NCBI RefSeq assembly: GCF_024172125.1
Contig: NZ_JAMZEA010000002.1
Location: 558,001 to 622,000 of the forward strand
Source: Actinomadura rupiterrae
GTDB lineage: Bacteria > Actinomycetota > Actinomycetes > Streptosporangiales > Streptosporangiaceae
Length of the DNA stretch: 64,000 bases
Direction of reading: 5' to 3'
Positions 26,465 to 34,575 of the stretch are shown here, piece after piece; positions within the stretch are counted from its first letter, which is position 1; every line of letters begins with the position of its first letter. A program made the position numbers and the translations under genes. The notes beneath the pieces are model-generated. The model made no database searches. It was not told the DNA's origin and saw only the letters and a program-made list of their open reading frames with translations.

Positions 26465-28255
26465 TCAGATGGTGAGGCAGCGGTTGGCGCCGGACAGGAC
26501 GGCCTGGACGGACGCGGTGAGGACCGACGTGTCGCGCCCCGCACCCCAGCAGACGACGTCACCCACCTTGACCTGCGCATATGCGACGGCATGCGCCCCC
26601 TGGCCCGGCTCGACCGCGTGCTCGACGTAGTGCAGGACGTCCAGCCCGACGCCTGCCTTCGTGAGCGCGGCGGCCAGCGCGTCCAGGGGGCCGAGTCCGG
26701 TGCCGGTGTGCTCGGTCCCGTCGATCACGCAGGTGAAGGTGTGGAAGCCGGGACCGGTGCTGCCCGTCCGCCAGTCCGCGAGGCGGATCGGACCGTCCTC
26801 ATACCGCGCGAAGTAGGTCGCGCGGAACAGCTCCCACAGTTCCTTGGACGTGGCCTCCTCGCCCGTCCCGTCCGTGTGCCGCTGGACGATCCGGGAGAAC
26901 TCCGCCTGCATCGGACGCGGCAGGTCGAGCCCGTGGTCCGCCTTCAGCAGGTACGCGACCCCGCCCTTCCCGGACTGGCTGTTGACCCGGATGACCGCCT
27001 CGTAGTCGCGCCCCACGTCCTTCGGATCGATCGGCAGGTACGGGACGTCCCACCGGTCCGGGTCGCCGCCGCGCGCCCGGTGCTCGAACCCCTTCTTGAT
27101 CGCGTCCTGGTGGGTGCCGGAGAACGCCGTGTAGACCAGGTCCCCGGCGTACGGGTGCCGCTCGTGCACGCCGATCCGGTTGCAGTACTCGACCGTCCGG
27201 CGGATCCCGTCGATGTCGGAGAAGTCGATCATCGGGTCGATGCCCTGCGCGTGCAGGTTCAGCCCGAGCGTCACCAGGTCCACGTTGCCCGTCCGCTCGC
27301 CGTTGCCGAACAGGCAGCCCTCGACCCGCTGCGCCCCGGCCAGCATCGCCAGCTCCGCGCACGCCACGCCCGTGCCCCGGTCGTTGTGCGGGTGGACGGA
27401 CAGGATCACCGCGTCCCGCCGCGCCAGGTTGAGGTGCATGTACTCGATCTGGTCGGCGTACACGTTCGGCGTCGCGATCTCCACGGTCGCGGGCAGGTTC
27501 AGCGTGACGGGCCGGTCGGGCGAGGCGTCCCAGCACGCCGACACCGCGTCGCAGATCTCCAGCGCGTAGTCGATCTCGGTCAGGTTGAACGTCTCGGGCG
27601 AGAACTGCAGCCGCACCCCGTCCCCGACCAGCCCCGCCAGGAACCCCGCCGCGTCCAGGATGAGCGCCCGCAACTCGTCCCGGTCCCGCCCGAGCACCAC
27701 GTTCCGCCAGGTCGGCGCCGTCGCCGTGTACAGGTGGACGACCGCCCGCGGCATCCCCTGAATGGACGCGACCGTCCGCTCGATCAGATCCTTCCGCGCC
27801 GGCGTGAACACCACGGGCGTCACATCGTCCGGCACCACGCCGTCCTCGACCAGATGCCGCACGAACGCGAAGTCCGTCTCGCTCGCGGACGGGTACCCGA
27901 CCTCGATCTCCTTGTACCCCATCGCCACGAGCAGATCGAAGAACCGCCGCTTGCGCCCCGGATCCATAGGCTCGGCCAACGCCTGGTTCCCGTCCCGCAG
28001 ATCCACCGGCACCCACAACGGCGCCCCCGCCAACCGCCGCGAAGGCCAAACCCGCTGGGCCGGTTCAGGCAACACCACCCGCTCGTGCGCCCCCCGATAC
28101 CGAAACGACCCCATCCCGCTACTCCGCTGCGGATTCCAACCCCCGGAGACGGTTGCGACTGAGATGGTTGAAGTTGAGAAAGGTGTCACCGAGACGTTCT
28201 CAGATGAGATGTTCTCGTCGCGGATGTCATCCGCGGGGACGTTGAAGGTGCTCAT
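26465..28255 (-). CDS. leuA: 2-isopropylmalate synthase
   Basis: A 596-residue enzyme that condenses acetyl-CoA with 2-oxoisovalerate in the first step of leucine synthesis. It has the DRE-TIM signature [10 protein letters not shown], the metal motif [27 protein letters not shown] and a C-terminal LeuA allosteric domain (from about 460). The first 50 residues are Ser/Thr/Val-rich and not part of the conserved core, which starts near [14 protein letters not shown]. The ATG has AGGAG upstream. A leader peptide with a Leu run and a long hairpin precede it, so leucine-responsive attenuation is likely. Confidence 0.95.
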   Translation of the reverse strand: MSTFNVPADDIRDENISSENVSVTPFSTSTISVATVSGGWNPQRSSGMGSFRYRGAHERVVLPEPAQRVWPSRRLAGAPLWVPVDLRDGNQALAEPMDPGRKRRFFDLLVAMGYKEIEVGYPSASETDFAFVRHLVEDGVVPDDVTPVVFTPARKDLIERTVASIQGMPRAVVHLYTATAPTWRNVVLGRDRDELRALILDAAGFLAGLVGDGVRLQFSPETFNLTEIDYALEICDAVSACWDASPDRPVTLNLPATVEIATPNVYADQIEYMHLNLARRDAVILSVHPHNDRGTGVACAELAMLAGAQRVEGCLFGNGERTGNVDLVTLGLNLHAQGIDPMIDFSDIDGIRRTVEYCNRIGVHERHPYAGDLVYTAFSGTHQDAIKKGFEHRARGGDPDRWDVPYLPIDPKDVGRDYEAVIRVNSQSGKGGVAYLLKADHGLDLPRPMQAEFSRIVQRHTDGTGEEATSKELWELFRATYFARYEDGPIRLADWRTGSTGPGFHTFTCVIDGTEHTGTGLGPLDALAAALTKAGVGLDVLHYVEHAVEPGQGAHAVAYAQVKVGDVVCWGAGRDTSVLTASVQAVLSGANRCLTI

Positions 28256-28304
28256 GCTGGCTCCTGGGCCGTTCTCTTCGGACGGACCGGCGCGACGACG
28301 GACC

Positions 28305-28343
28305 CCGCGGCGGGGGGCCGGTCTCGGTCAGACCCCGCCGCGG
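28305..28343 (-). promoter_or_regulatory. leuA attenuator hairpin
   Basis: Eleven-bp perfect arms (ccgcggcgggg / ccccgccgcgg) lie in the leuA 5' leader; one arm is the last codons of the leader peptide. A smaller ggtct/agacc hairpin sits within the loop. A ribosome stalled on the leader would block the arm, which is the usual logic of attenuation. Mechanism is inferred. Confidence 0.65.
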
Positions 28344-28375
28344 CGGCCGAGGAGAAGCGGCGTCCGCGAGAACAT
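28328..28375 (-). CDS. leuA leader peptide
   Basis: A 15-codon frame, ATG to TGA, reads MFSRTPLLLGRRGGV. Three consecutive Leu codons (CTT CTC CTC) fall just before the attenuator arm. It lies 72 nt ahead of the leuA start on the same strand. Leader peptides with amino-acid runs followed by GRRGG or similar are known before actinobacterial amino-acid genes. A GAGGAGCTGAGGTG stretch lies upstream, but spacing to the ATG is loose. Confidence 0.7.
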   Translation of the reverse strand: MFSRTPLLLGRRGGV

Positions 28376-28431
28376 GCCGGTAGGCTAACCACACCTCAGC
28401 TCCTCAGACAACCTGACAGGTGGACCCACCG

Positions 28432-29127
28432 ATGTCGCTCGGCCCGCTCCGTCCCAGCCCGCTCGTCGAGCAGGCGGCCGCTCACCTGCGCGAACAGATC
28501 ACCAGCGGCCAGTGGCAGGTCGGCGCGAAAATCCCCGGCGAGACGACCCTCGCCAAGGAGCTGGGCGTCGGCCGCTCGACCGTCCGCGAGGCGATCCGGG
28601 CGCTCGCCGGCGCGGGCCTCGTGCGCGCGCGCCAAGGCGCGGGCGTGTTCGTCATCGCCACCGAACCCGACGAGGACTGGACGACGCGCCTCCGCCGCGC
28701 GTCCGTCGCCGACGTCTATGAGATCCGCATGATGATCGAGATCCGTGCCGCCGAACTCGCCGCCGAGCGCCGCACCGACGACGACCTCGCCGAGCTCGAC
28801 CAGGCCCTCGAAGCCCGGAACACCGCCGCCGCGTCCGCGCCCGATGAGGAGTTCGTGGACAGCGACATCGCCTTGCATCGCGCCGCCGTCCAGGCGGCGC
28901 ACAACCCCCTCCTGACCGACCTGTTCGACCAGTTCGCCCCCGTCCTCCGGGAGGGGCTGCTCGACCTCGTCCGCCTGATCGACGCGCGGTCCGCCGACGC
29001 CGACCACGGACGCGAAGCGCACGCCGCCCTTGTGGACGCCATCCGCGACCAAGACGCCGTCGCCGCGGGCGAGGTGATCGCCGCAGAACTCCGCCGCACC
29101 GTCTCCCACCTCGCCGCAGACGGATGA
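28432..29127 (+). CDS. FadR-subfamily GntR regulator
   Basis: A 231-residue regulator. The N-terminal winged helix has AAAHLREQITSGQW, KIPGETTLAKELGVGRSTVREAIRAL and ARQGAGVFV. The C-terminal FCD domain has the metal/ligand pattern EIRMMIEIRAAELAAERR, DSDIALHRAAVQAAHNPLL and HAALVDAIRDQD. ATG chosen for AGGTGG eight bases upstream. It is divergent from leuA, with about 55 bp between it and the leader peptide start, so their promoters overlap. The effector is probably a small carboxylate. Confidence 0.9.
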   Translation: MSLGPLRPSPLVEQAAAHLREQITSGQWQVGAKIPGETTLAKELGVGRSTVREAIRALAGAGLVRARQGAGVFVIATEPDEDWTTRLRRASVADVYEIRMMIEIRAAELAAERRTDDDLAELDQALEARNTAAASAPDEEFVDSDIALHRAAVQAAHNPLLTDLFDQFAPVLREGLLDLVRLIDARSADADHGREAHAALVDAIRDQDAVAAGEVIAAELRRTVSHLAADG

Positions 29128-29235
29128 CCGGCTGCGGACGGATGGCCGCGTATAGACGTTGGGCGCGGTCGGGCGCACCGCCGGCTCGGTGGATGTGGGG
29201 ATAAGGCGGGCGTGAGCTGATGAGATGCTGGGGTG

Positions 29236-29718
29236 ATGTCCGCTTGGGAAGATCGGGTCGCTGCGCTCTGGGCCGCCTTTGACGACTACTCCGCTGCCGA
29301 CTTCGTCGCGAAGATGGAGGAACTTGCTGCGGAGCGTCTTGACGATGATGCCGTCGCTCTTTATGAGCTTGGTGGAGCGCACGACTCCACCGGCGATGAG
29401 GTAGCTGCGGCCGAGTTCTACGAGCGGGCGTTCGCCGCAGGACTTCCGGACGAGCTGCGCCGTCCCGCGACCATCCAGTACGCCAGCACCCTGCGCAACC
29501 TGGGCCGCGCCGCCGAGGCCGTGACGCTCCTTGAAGCCGAGATGGCCGCCGCCAGCGACGACCTGGACGACGCCGTCTCGGCGACCTTGGCACTGGCCCT
29601 CACCGACGCCGGCCGCGAACGCGAGGCCGTCGGCCACGCCCTCGGCGCGCTCGCCCCGCACCTCACCCGCTACAACCGTTCGATGGCCAACTACGCCCGC
29701 ATCCTCCGCGAGGGGTGA
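29236..29718 (+). CDS. Tetratricopeptide-repeat protein
   Basis: A 160-residue all-helical protein. TPR-like pairs are visible: ALYELGGAHDSTGDEVAAAEFYERAFAAG quoted by its ends, then ATIQYASTLRNLGRAAEAVTLL and ATLALALTDAGREREAVGHAL. TPR proteins mediate protein contacts; no partner is evident. ATG follows an overlapping GTG by one codon. No clear ribosome-binding site is seen. Confidence 0.75.
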   Translation: MSAWEDRVAALWAAFDDYSAADFVAKMEELAAERLDDDAVALYELGGAHDSTGDEVAAAEFYERAFAAGLPDELRRPATIQYASTLRNLGRAAEAVTLLEAEMAAASDDLDDAVSATLALALTDAGREREAVGHALGALAPHLTRYNRSMANYARILREG

Positions 29719-29855
29719 CGAACTCGCCCGCGTTCTCGCCACTTTCGCGGTGCTCGCGCGTCGCGTCAGCGGATGGGGGTAGCGGCGCGCTTTGCGTCGG
29801 CGGGGTGGGTGCGTTTTGCGGTGGGGGAGCGGCGGTTCGGGGGAGGGGCCGGGGG

Positions 29856-31223
29856 TTAGGTGAAGGCTCTGATCAGGCGTTGCTTGAGGGGGGTGATTGG
29901 GGGGTAGGCGGCGCGCAGGGTGTCGGGGGTCAGGGGTTTGTCGAGGACGGCCTTCGTGTGGCTGAACGTTTCGAAGGAGTGGGGGCCGTGGTAGCGGCCG
30001 GTTCCGCTTTCGCCGACGCCGCCGAACGGGAGGCCGGGGACGGTCAGGTGGGCGTTCGGCAGGCCGAAACCGACCGCGCCCGAGGACGTCTCGGCCAGGA
30101 CGCGCCGTCTCGTCCGCGGGTCGGCGGTGAAGGCGTACAGCGCGAGTGGCTTGTCCCGTTCGTTGATGAAGGCGAGCGCGGTGTCCAGGTCCGGGACGTC
30201 CAGTACGGGGAGGATCGGGCCGAAGATCTCTTCGCTCATCACCGGCGAGTCCGCGGGGACGTCGGCGAGGACGGTCGGGGCGATGTACCGGGCATTCCGG
30301 TCGTGCTCGCCGCCGATGACCACGCGTCCGCTGTCGAGCAGCGCGGTCAGCCGGTCGAAGTGGCGCTCGTTGACGATGCGTCCGTAATCGGGGCTGCGGG
30401 ACGGGTCGTCCCCGTACATCGCGCGGATCGCGTCGGCGAGATGCCGTTCGAGTTCGCGGGCTGATCCGATGGCGAGGACGTAGTCGGGCGCGGTGCAGCT
30501 CTGGCCCGCGTTGAAGAACTTGCCCCACACCAGGCGCCGCGCCGTTGCGGCCAGGTCGACGCCTTGTTCCACGATGGCCGGGCTCTTCCCGCCCAGTTCC
30601 AGCGTCACGGGCGTGAGGTGTCGGACGGCGGCCTGCATGACGATTCGTCCGACGCGTCCGTTCCCTGTGTAGAAGATGTGGTCGAACCGCTGCTCTAGCA
30701 GCGCGGACGTCTCGTCCACCCCGCCCTCCACCACGGCGATGGCCTGCTCGTCCAGGTAGCGCGGGACGAGCCGGGCGAGCGCCGCCGACGTCGCCGGGGC
30801 CAGTTCGCTCGGCTTGAGCACCACGCAGTTCCCTGCCGCGATCGCGCCCACCATCGGCGCCAGCGCCAGCATCACCGGGTAGTTCCAGGGGCTGATCACC
30901 AGCACCACGCCCAGCGGTTCTGGGACGGTCCGGGCGCGCGCCGGCAGCAGCGACCGGGGCACGTGGACGCGCTCCGGCCGCATCCAGCGGTCCAGGTGCT
31001 TCAATGCGAAGTCGACCTCGTTGATGACGAATCCCAGCTCAGAGGCGTAGCTCTCGACCGTCCCCTTGCCAAGGTCGGTCCGCAGCGCCGCCGCGAGCTC
31101 CTGCTCGCCCTCGACCAGAAGTGTCCGCAACGCCTGCAACTGCGTCCGCCGCCAGCGCGCGGGCTTCGTCCGTCCGGCGCCGAAGCCGTGTCGCAACCGT
31201 CCGACCACCGATGTGAGCTCCAT
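29856..31223 (-). CDS. Aldehyde dehydrogenase (class 3-like)
   Basis: A 455-residue NAD(P)-dependent aldehyde dehydrogenase of the shorter class-3 type. The catalytic Cys lies in FFNAGQSCTAPDY, the general base Glu in TLELGGKSP, and the NAD-binding region in SPWNYPVMLALAPMVGAIAAGN. The C-terminus LKQRLIRAF resembles the family's amphipathic membrane-associating end. ATG chosen for GGGAGGGG upstream. It is divergent from a TetR gene, with two matching dyads between them, so it is likely repressed by that protein. Confidence 0.92.
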   Translation of the reverse strand: MELTSVVGRLRHGFGAGRTKPARWRRTQLQALRTLLVEGEQELAAALRTDLGKGTVESYASELGFVINEVDFALKHLDRWMRPERVHVPRSLLPARARTVPEPLGVVLVISPWNYPVMLALAPMVGAIAAGNCVVLKPSELAPATSAALARLVPRYLDEQAIAVVEGGVDETSALLEQRFDHIFYTGNGRVGRIVMQAAVRHLTPVTLELGGKSPAIVEQGVDLAATARRLVWGKFFNAGQSCTAPDYVLAIGSARELERHLADAIRAMYGDDPSRSPDYGRIVNERHFDRLTALLDSGRVVIGGEHDRNARYIAPTVLADVPADSPVMSEEIFGPILPVLDVPDLDTALAFINERDKPLALYAFTADPRTRRRVLAETSSGAVGFGLPNAHLTVPGLPFGGVGESGTGRYHGPHSFETFSHTKAVLDKPLTPDTLRAAYPPITPLKQRLIRAFT

Positions 31224-31239
31224 CAGCGAACCCCTCCCG

Positions 31240-31262
31240 AAATGCAACGCCGCGTTGCATTT
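31240..31262. promoter_or_regulatory. TetR operator candidate 1
   Basis: A perfect dyad: aaatgcaacg, 3-nt spacer, cgttgcattt. It lies 17 bp ahead of the aldehyde dehydrogenase start codon. Confidence 0.75.
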
Positions 31263-31294
31263 CGCTCGAACCCTAGCGCGCGGAAAAGTGCACC

Positions 31295-31309
31295 GCAACG
31301 TCGCGTTGC
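31295..31309. promoter_or_regulatory. TetR operator candidate 2
   Basis: The core gcaacg-tcg-cgttgc repeats operator 1 with shorter symmetry. Its centre is 51 bp (about five helical turns) from that of operator 1, and it lies 15 bp ahead of the TetR start codon. Confidence 0.7.
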
Positions 31310-31323
31310 ACTATCATGTGTCC

Positions 31324-31875
31324 ATGAGCGGACCCCGGCGGCAGCGCGAGATCTTCGATGCGGCCCTGCGTGACCTGGCCCGATACGGGTTCGACGCGAT
31401 GACGATCGAGGGCGTGGCCGAGCGCGCCGGGGTGAACAAGACCACGATCTACCGCTGGTGGCCGTCCAAACCGGCGCTGATCGGAGCCGCCCTCGTGGAC
31501 GCGCCGCTCCTCGACCTCCCGATGCCGGACACCGGCACCCTGCGCGGCGACCTGACCGCCCTGGCGGACGGCCTCATCCGGCTCGTCACCGGCGAGACGG
31601 AGGGCGGCGCGGCCCGAGCGGCGCTGGCCGCCGCCGTGACCAACCCCGAGCTGGCCGCGCGCTTCCACACCTTTTTCGCCGACCGGCTCTCCCGCGAGCA
31701 AGCCGTGGTCGATCGCGCCGTCGAACGCGGCGAACTCCCCGCCGGCACCGACACCAAGCTGCTCATGGATCTGCTGGCAGGCGCCGTCTGGGTCCGGGCC
31801 GCCTTCCGCGGCGAGACCGTGCCTCCGGACTTCGCGGGACGCGTCGTCTCCGCCGTCCTCGACGGCCTCGCCTGA
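31324..31875 (+). CDS. TetR-family regulator
   Basis: A 183-residue repressor. The helix-turn-helix reads EIFDAALRDLARYGFDAMTI, then GVAERAGVNKTTIYRWWPSK (about 8-50). The C-terminal domain is of the TetR_C_16-like type with FHTFFADRLSREQAVVDRAVERGE. No ribosome-binding site precedes the ATG, so the message may be leaderless or very short. Two dyads in the divergent spacer suggest autoregulation and control of the aldehyde dehydrogenase. Confidence 0.88.
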   Translation: MSGPRRQREIFDAALRDLARYGFDAMTIEGVAERAGVNKTTIYRWWPSKPALIGAALVDAPLLDLPMPDTGTLRGDLTALADGLIRLVTGETEGGAARAALAAAVTNPELAARFHTFFADRLSREQAVVDRAVERGELPAGTDTKLLMDLLAGAVWVRAAFRGETVPPDFAGRVVSAVLDGLA

Positions 31876-32266
31876 CCCCCACCTGCCGACCTCGGACGAG
31901 GCCGTCCGGGCCCTGCGCGCGGCCGAAAACCGGATGGTGTCCGGCGAAGCGAGGGCCCTGGACGACCGGTTGATGGCGCAGCCGCTCGGCACGCTGTCCG
32001 CTGGTCAGCGCCGCCGCGTCGAGGTGGTGCGGGTGCTTTTCGGCGAGGCCGGAGTCCTGCTTCTGGACGAGCCGACCAACCACCTCGGCGCGGCGTCCCG
32101 CGCGGAGGTGCTGCGCGCCGTCGCCGAGTACCGGGGCGCGATCGTCATGGTCACGCACGACCCGGCAGCGGTCGAGGCCCTCCGCCCCGACCGCGTCCTC
32201 GTCCTCCCGGACGCGGCCGAGGACCTCTGGAGCCCCGACTACGCCGACATGGTCGCCCTCGTGTGA
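31871..32266 (+). pseudogene. Remnant of an ABC-F ATPase
   Basis: The frame encodes only the C-terminal half of an ABC ATPase domain: the signature LSAGQRRRVEVVRVLFGEAG, Walker B VLLLDEPTNHLG and the switch His in VMVTHDP. Walker A and the whole first domain are missing, and no strong start is seen. The closing DLWSPDYADMVALV resembles the end of ABC-F proteins (ribosome-protection type). It abuts the TetR stop codon on one side and the element junction on the other. I read it as a decayed gene. Confidence 0.75.
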
Positions 32267-32297
32267 CCCGGTCGGCCCGCGTGATTTCGTGCGTCAG

Positions 32298-32324
32298 GTC
32301 TCGATGAGGCAGGCCTTCTCGCGG
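32298..32324. other. attL: left attachment site
   Basis: Shares the 16-bp core gcaggccttctcgcgg with the right end. On the minus strand this copy and the bases to 32294 read REKACLIET and a TGA stop, in host-like GC-rich codons. This is the displaced original 3' end of the aldehyde dehydrogenase gene now at the right end of the element. Confidence 0.9.
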
Positions 32325-32349
32325 CAATATTGCGGTGACCTGCCGCAAT
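32325..32349. repeat. Dyads beside attL (integrase/excisionase arm-site candidates)
   Basis: The palindrome caatattg abuts the core. It is followed by an inverted repeat attgcgg-N7-ccgcaat. AT-rich dyads just inside one end are typical recombinase or Xis arm sites; binding is inferred. Confidence 0.55.
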
Positions 32350-32448
32350 GCCTGGAAAACAGGCTCTGACCTGCGACTTCACATGCCATTGGTTGGCAAC
32401 ATTTGGTGCTGTCAACCAGCCTCGGACGGAACAGGGCCGGAACTAGGC

Positions 32449-32709
32449 TCAGCCGTCGTCAGCCTGCCCCTCGGCTCGTCCTTTCGGTGGCCGGCCGCCC
32501 TTGCGGGATCGCCGCTCGGCGAGTTCCTCCTCCGCTCGATCCAGGTCGGCAATGTCTTCCTCGCTTCCGTGTTCGCGGATGCGTGCGCGCATGTGGTCCA
32601 CAAGGTCTCCGGCCCGATTCACGCCGAGCTTGCTGCAGACGCGGCCGTAGGCGGCCCAGATCCCATCGGGCACGCGTACTTGCCGTACGCGGGTGTGGTC
32701 GTCGCTCAC
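32449..32709 (-). CDS. Small ribbon-helix-helix-like protein
   Basis: An 86-residue protein. The segment VRQVRVPDGIWAAYGRVCSK, followed by NRAGDLVDHMRARI, has the strand-helix-helix pattern of small DNA-binding regulators. The C-terminal half is highly charged (SEEDIADLDRAEEELAERR, then basic KGGRPPKGR). GTG start with GAGAGG upstream. It is the leftmost element gene and is divergent from the SWIM-protein gene. Two TGTACGTACA dyads lie between them and may be its operators. Confidence 0.65.
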   Translation of the reverse strand: MSDDHTRVRQVRVPDGIWAAYGRVCSKLGVNRAGDLVDHMRARIREHGSEEDIADLDRAEEELAERRSRKGGRPPKGRAEGQADDG

Positions 32710-32757
32710 GGTTGCCTCTCCCTCGTGTCAGTACAAGGAATCTTCCCACGGGGGTTG

Positions 32758-32794
32758 TGTACGTACAAGGTTACGAGTTACCGTGTACGTACAC
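32758..32794. promoter_or_regulatory. Paired palindromic operators in divergent promoter
   Basis: tgtacgtaca (from 32758) and gtgtacgtacac (from 32783) are perfect palindromes with centres 26 bp apart. Between them is a gttac-ga-gttac direct repeat. They sit between the RHH-like and SWIM genes and are good binding sites for a dimeric repressor. Confidence 0.65.
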
Positions 32795-32820
32795 AGTTAG
32801 AGGAGCGAGGGAGTCGGGAC

Positions 32821-33231
32821 ATGGCGAAGCGGCACACCACCAAGACGGCGACCTGCCGCGGCTGCTACGCCACCCTCCGCGCCTCCAAGTCCGTCGCCCG
32901 CGGCTTCGGCGATGTGTGTTGGCGCCGCAAGGTCCGTCAGGACGCCGAGCGTCTCGCGCTCGTCACCGCGACCGCTGCGGTCGACGTGTCGGAGTTCAAG
33001 GACGCGGCGCCGGTGCTGGCCAAGGCCGAGCAGCTCATCGAGGACGGCGCGATCGTCCGCACCCGGCACGCCGGGCAGTACCTCGCCAGCGGCTCGGACG
33101 GCGTGTCCACCTACCTCGTCGACACCATCGAGCGCTCCTGCACCTGCAAGGCCGGGGCTCGTCTCGGCCGCTGCAACCACCTGGTCGCCGCGTCGATCCT
33201 CGACCACTTCGCCCTGCTGCTCGCCGCCTGA
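32821..33231 (+). CDS. SWIM zinc-finger protein
   Basis: A 136-residue protein. The C-terminal SWIM motif CTC-x8-CNH (SCTCKAGARLGRCNHLVAA) should bind one zinc. A second Cys set (TCRGCYATLR, then DVCWRR) lies in the first 35 residues. SWIM domains contact DNA or proteins and occur in recombination-related and mobile-element proteins. ATG chosen for GAGGAGCGAGGGAG upstream. It is the first rightward gene of the element's left half. Confidence 0.8.
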   Translation: MAKRHTTKTATCRGCYATLRASKSVARGFGDVCWRRKVRQDAERLALVTATAAVDVSEFKDAAPVLAKAEQLIEDGAIVRTRHAGQYLASGSDGVSTYLVDTIERSCTCKAGARLGRCNHLVAASILDHFALLLAA

Positions 33232-33247
33232 CCCCCGCCAACGAAGC

Positions 33248-33283
33248 GGGCCCGGCTCAGCGATTCCCCCGCTGGCCGGGCCC
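33248..33283 (+). promoter_or_regulatory. Intercistronic hairpin, copy a
   Basis: Arms gggcccggc / gccgggccc with an 18-nt loop. Followed by ccctgatcc and then the strong site AAGGAGGGCC of the next gene. The same hairpin/SD layout recurs at four other places in the element. Confidence 0.6.
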
Positions 33284-33312
33284 TGATCCGACACCCAAGG
33301 AGGGCCGATCCG

Positions 33313-33750
33313 ATGACCAGCACTACGACGATCGAGGCTGAGACGGTCCCGGTCACCACCGCGCCGTCCGGCACGGCCACGGTGACGAGCCTCCCGCAGG
33401 TCGACTACCCGCTTCCGGCGTGGCTGCCCTACGGCTGCCCCGCCTGGTGCGGGTACGGCGACGAGCACGACGAGGACACGCACTACGACGACAGGAACCA
33501 CGGCGGGTTCGCCTTCAACCTGGTCCTCACCGCCTTCTCCAGCGCGATCAGCGACGATCGCGACATCGCGACCGAGAGGCCCGAGCTCAACATGAACCTC
33601 GTGCAGCACTACCGGGAGGTCGAGCCGCGGATCTGGATCGGTTTCAACGGCACGAACAAGGGCGTTCACGTCACGATCAGCGAGGCGGAGAAGGCGGCGC
33701 GGCACCTGCTGGACATGGTCGCGGCCGCGCACGCGGCGGCGGCGCGATGA
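33313..33750 (+). CDS. Element protein with DUF6907-like core
   Basis: A 145-residue soluble protein. It has a Thr-rich start, then LPYGCPAWCGYGDEHDEDTHYDD (given by its ends) and a C-terminal ISEAEKAARHLLDMVAAA. The CPxWC motif, an aspartate-rich loop and an alpha/beta end recall small proteins on actinomycete plasmids and integrative elements. Function unknown. ATG has AAGGAGGGCC upstream. The stop overlaps the next start in ATGA. Confidence 0.7.
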   Translation: MTSTTTIEAETVPVTTAPSGTATVTSLPQVDYPLPAWLPYGCPAWCGYGDEHDEDTHYDDRNHGGFAFNLVLTAFSSAISDDRDIATERPELNMNLVQHYREVEPRIWIGFNGTNKGVHVTISEAEKAARHLLDMVAAAHAAAAR

Positions 33751-33971
33751 ACGCCGAGAGCAGGGAGGCGTTCGCGCTGACCCTCAAGGACTTCATCCGC
33801 ATCCGGACCGCCCACGGCAGCGACGCCGCGCTGATGTTCGTCCGGCTCGTCGACGCGGTCCTGCACGAAGTGATCGACGAGGACGAGTTCTTCGAGCTGG
33901 CGCTGCCGATCACCGAGCGCGGCGACTGCCAGGCCGCCGCGGCGCGCCTGCCCGAGCCGATCCGCACCTGA
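33747..33971 (+). CDS. Small element protein, unknown
   Basis: A 74-residue acidic, helical protein (FALTLKDFIRIRTAHGSDAA, then FVRLVDAVLHEVIDEDEFFELALPI by its ends). No Cys, membrane segment or known motif. Translationally coupled to the preceding gene through ATGA. Probably an accessory protein of the same function. Confidence 0.6.
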   Translation: MNAESREAFALTLKDFIRIRTAHGSDAALMFVRLVDAVLHEVIDEDEFFELALPITERGDCQAAAARLPEPIRT

Positions 33972-33978
33972 ACAAGGC

Positions 33979-34016
33979 GGCCCCCGCCGTGGCGACCTCA
34001 CCGCCCGGCGGGGGCC
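33979..34016 (+). promoter_or_regulatory. Intercistronic hairpin, copy b
   Basis: Eleven-bp arms ggcccccgccg / cggcgggggcc with a 16-nt loop. Followed by ttgacc and the site AAGGAGGCCC of the next gene. Confidence 0.6.
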
Positions 34017-34044
34017 TTGACCAGGCCCCAAGGAGGCCCAGCCC

Positions 34045-34575
34045 ATGGAGCACTTTAAGCCCTGCATCGACTTCGATCCCGTGATGCTGTCGGTCGCACA
34101 GTCCACCGGCACCGCCTGCGTGCTCTGCAGGACCGACTACTACATCTCCGACATCCCGCACGTGCCCGTGGGCGTCTCGTCCCATGGTGACCAGGTGTTC
34201 GCGTGCGAGACCTGCATCCCGACGCCGGCCGCTTCTCGCATGACGCACCGCGCGAACGACCGCATCGGCCAATGCCCCGCATGGTGCGAACTGATCACAT
34301 GCGCGGGTCGGCATTGGGCCAGGATCGACGACTGGGACGGTCCCGCGCCCCGCTGGTTCGAGATCGGCATTACCGCGCGCGGCGACGTCCGGCCCGAGAT
34401 CGTCATCGAGGCCGAGGAGTGGAACGAGTACGGAGAGACCGTCCGCCACTGCTGGGAGACGCTGACGCCGCTCGAAGCGTTGGCGACGGGACTGCTCGTC
34501 CGGGGCCGCCTCGGCGCGGCCCTGCTCGGGGCGTCCGCGCGTGTCCGCATTCAGCCGTGGCAGGTGACCCGATGA
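34045..34575 (+). CDS. Cys-rich element protein
   Basis: A 176-residue protein. The first part has two Cys pairs (CVLCRTDYY and CETCIPTP) that look like a zinc ribbon. The middle CPAWCELITCAGRHWARIDDW resembles the CPxWC segment of the protein encoded at 33313-33750. The rest is alpha/beta and charged. It may combine a zinc ribbon with the same small domain. ATG after AAGGAGGCCCAGCCC. Its stop overlaps the next start in ATGA. Function unknown. Confidence 0.65.
   Translation: MEHFKPCIDFDPVMLSVAQSTGTACVLCRTDYYISDIPHVPVGVSSHGDQVFACETCIPTPAASRMTHRANDRIGQCPAWCELITCAGRHWARIDDWDGPAPRWFEIGITARGDVRPEIVIEAEEWNEYGETVRHCWETLTPLEALATGLLVRGRLGAALLGASARVRIQPWQVTR

Noticed and set aside
32270..32340. A tRNA gene as the attachment site
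   Set aside because: No cloverleaf or T-loop sequence is present at either junction. The repeat lies inside a protein-coding 3' end.
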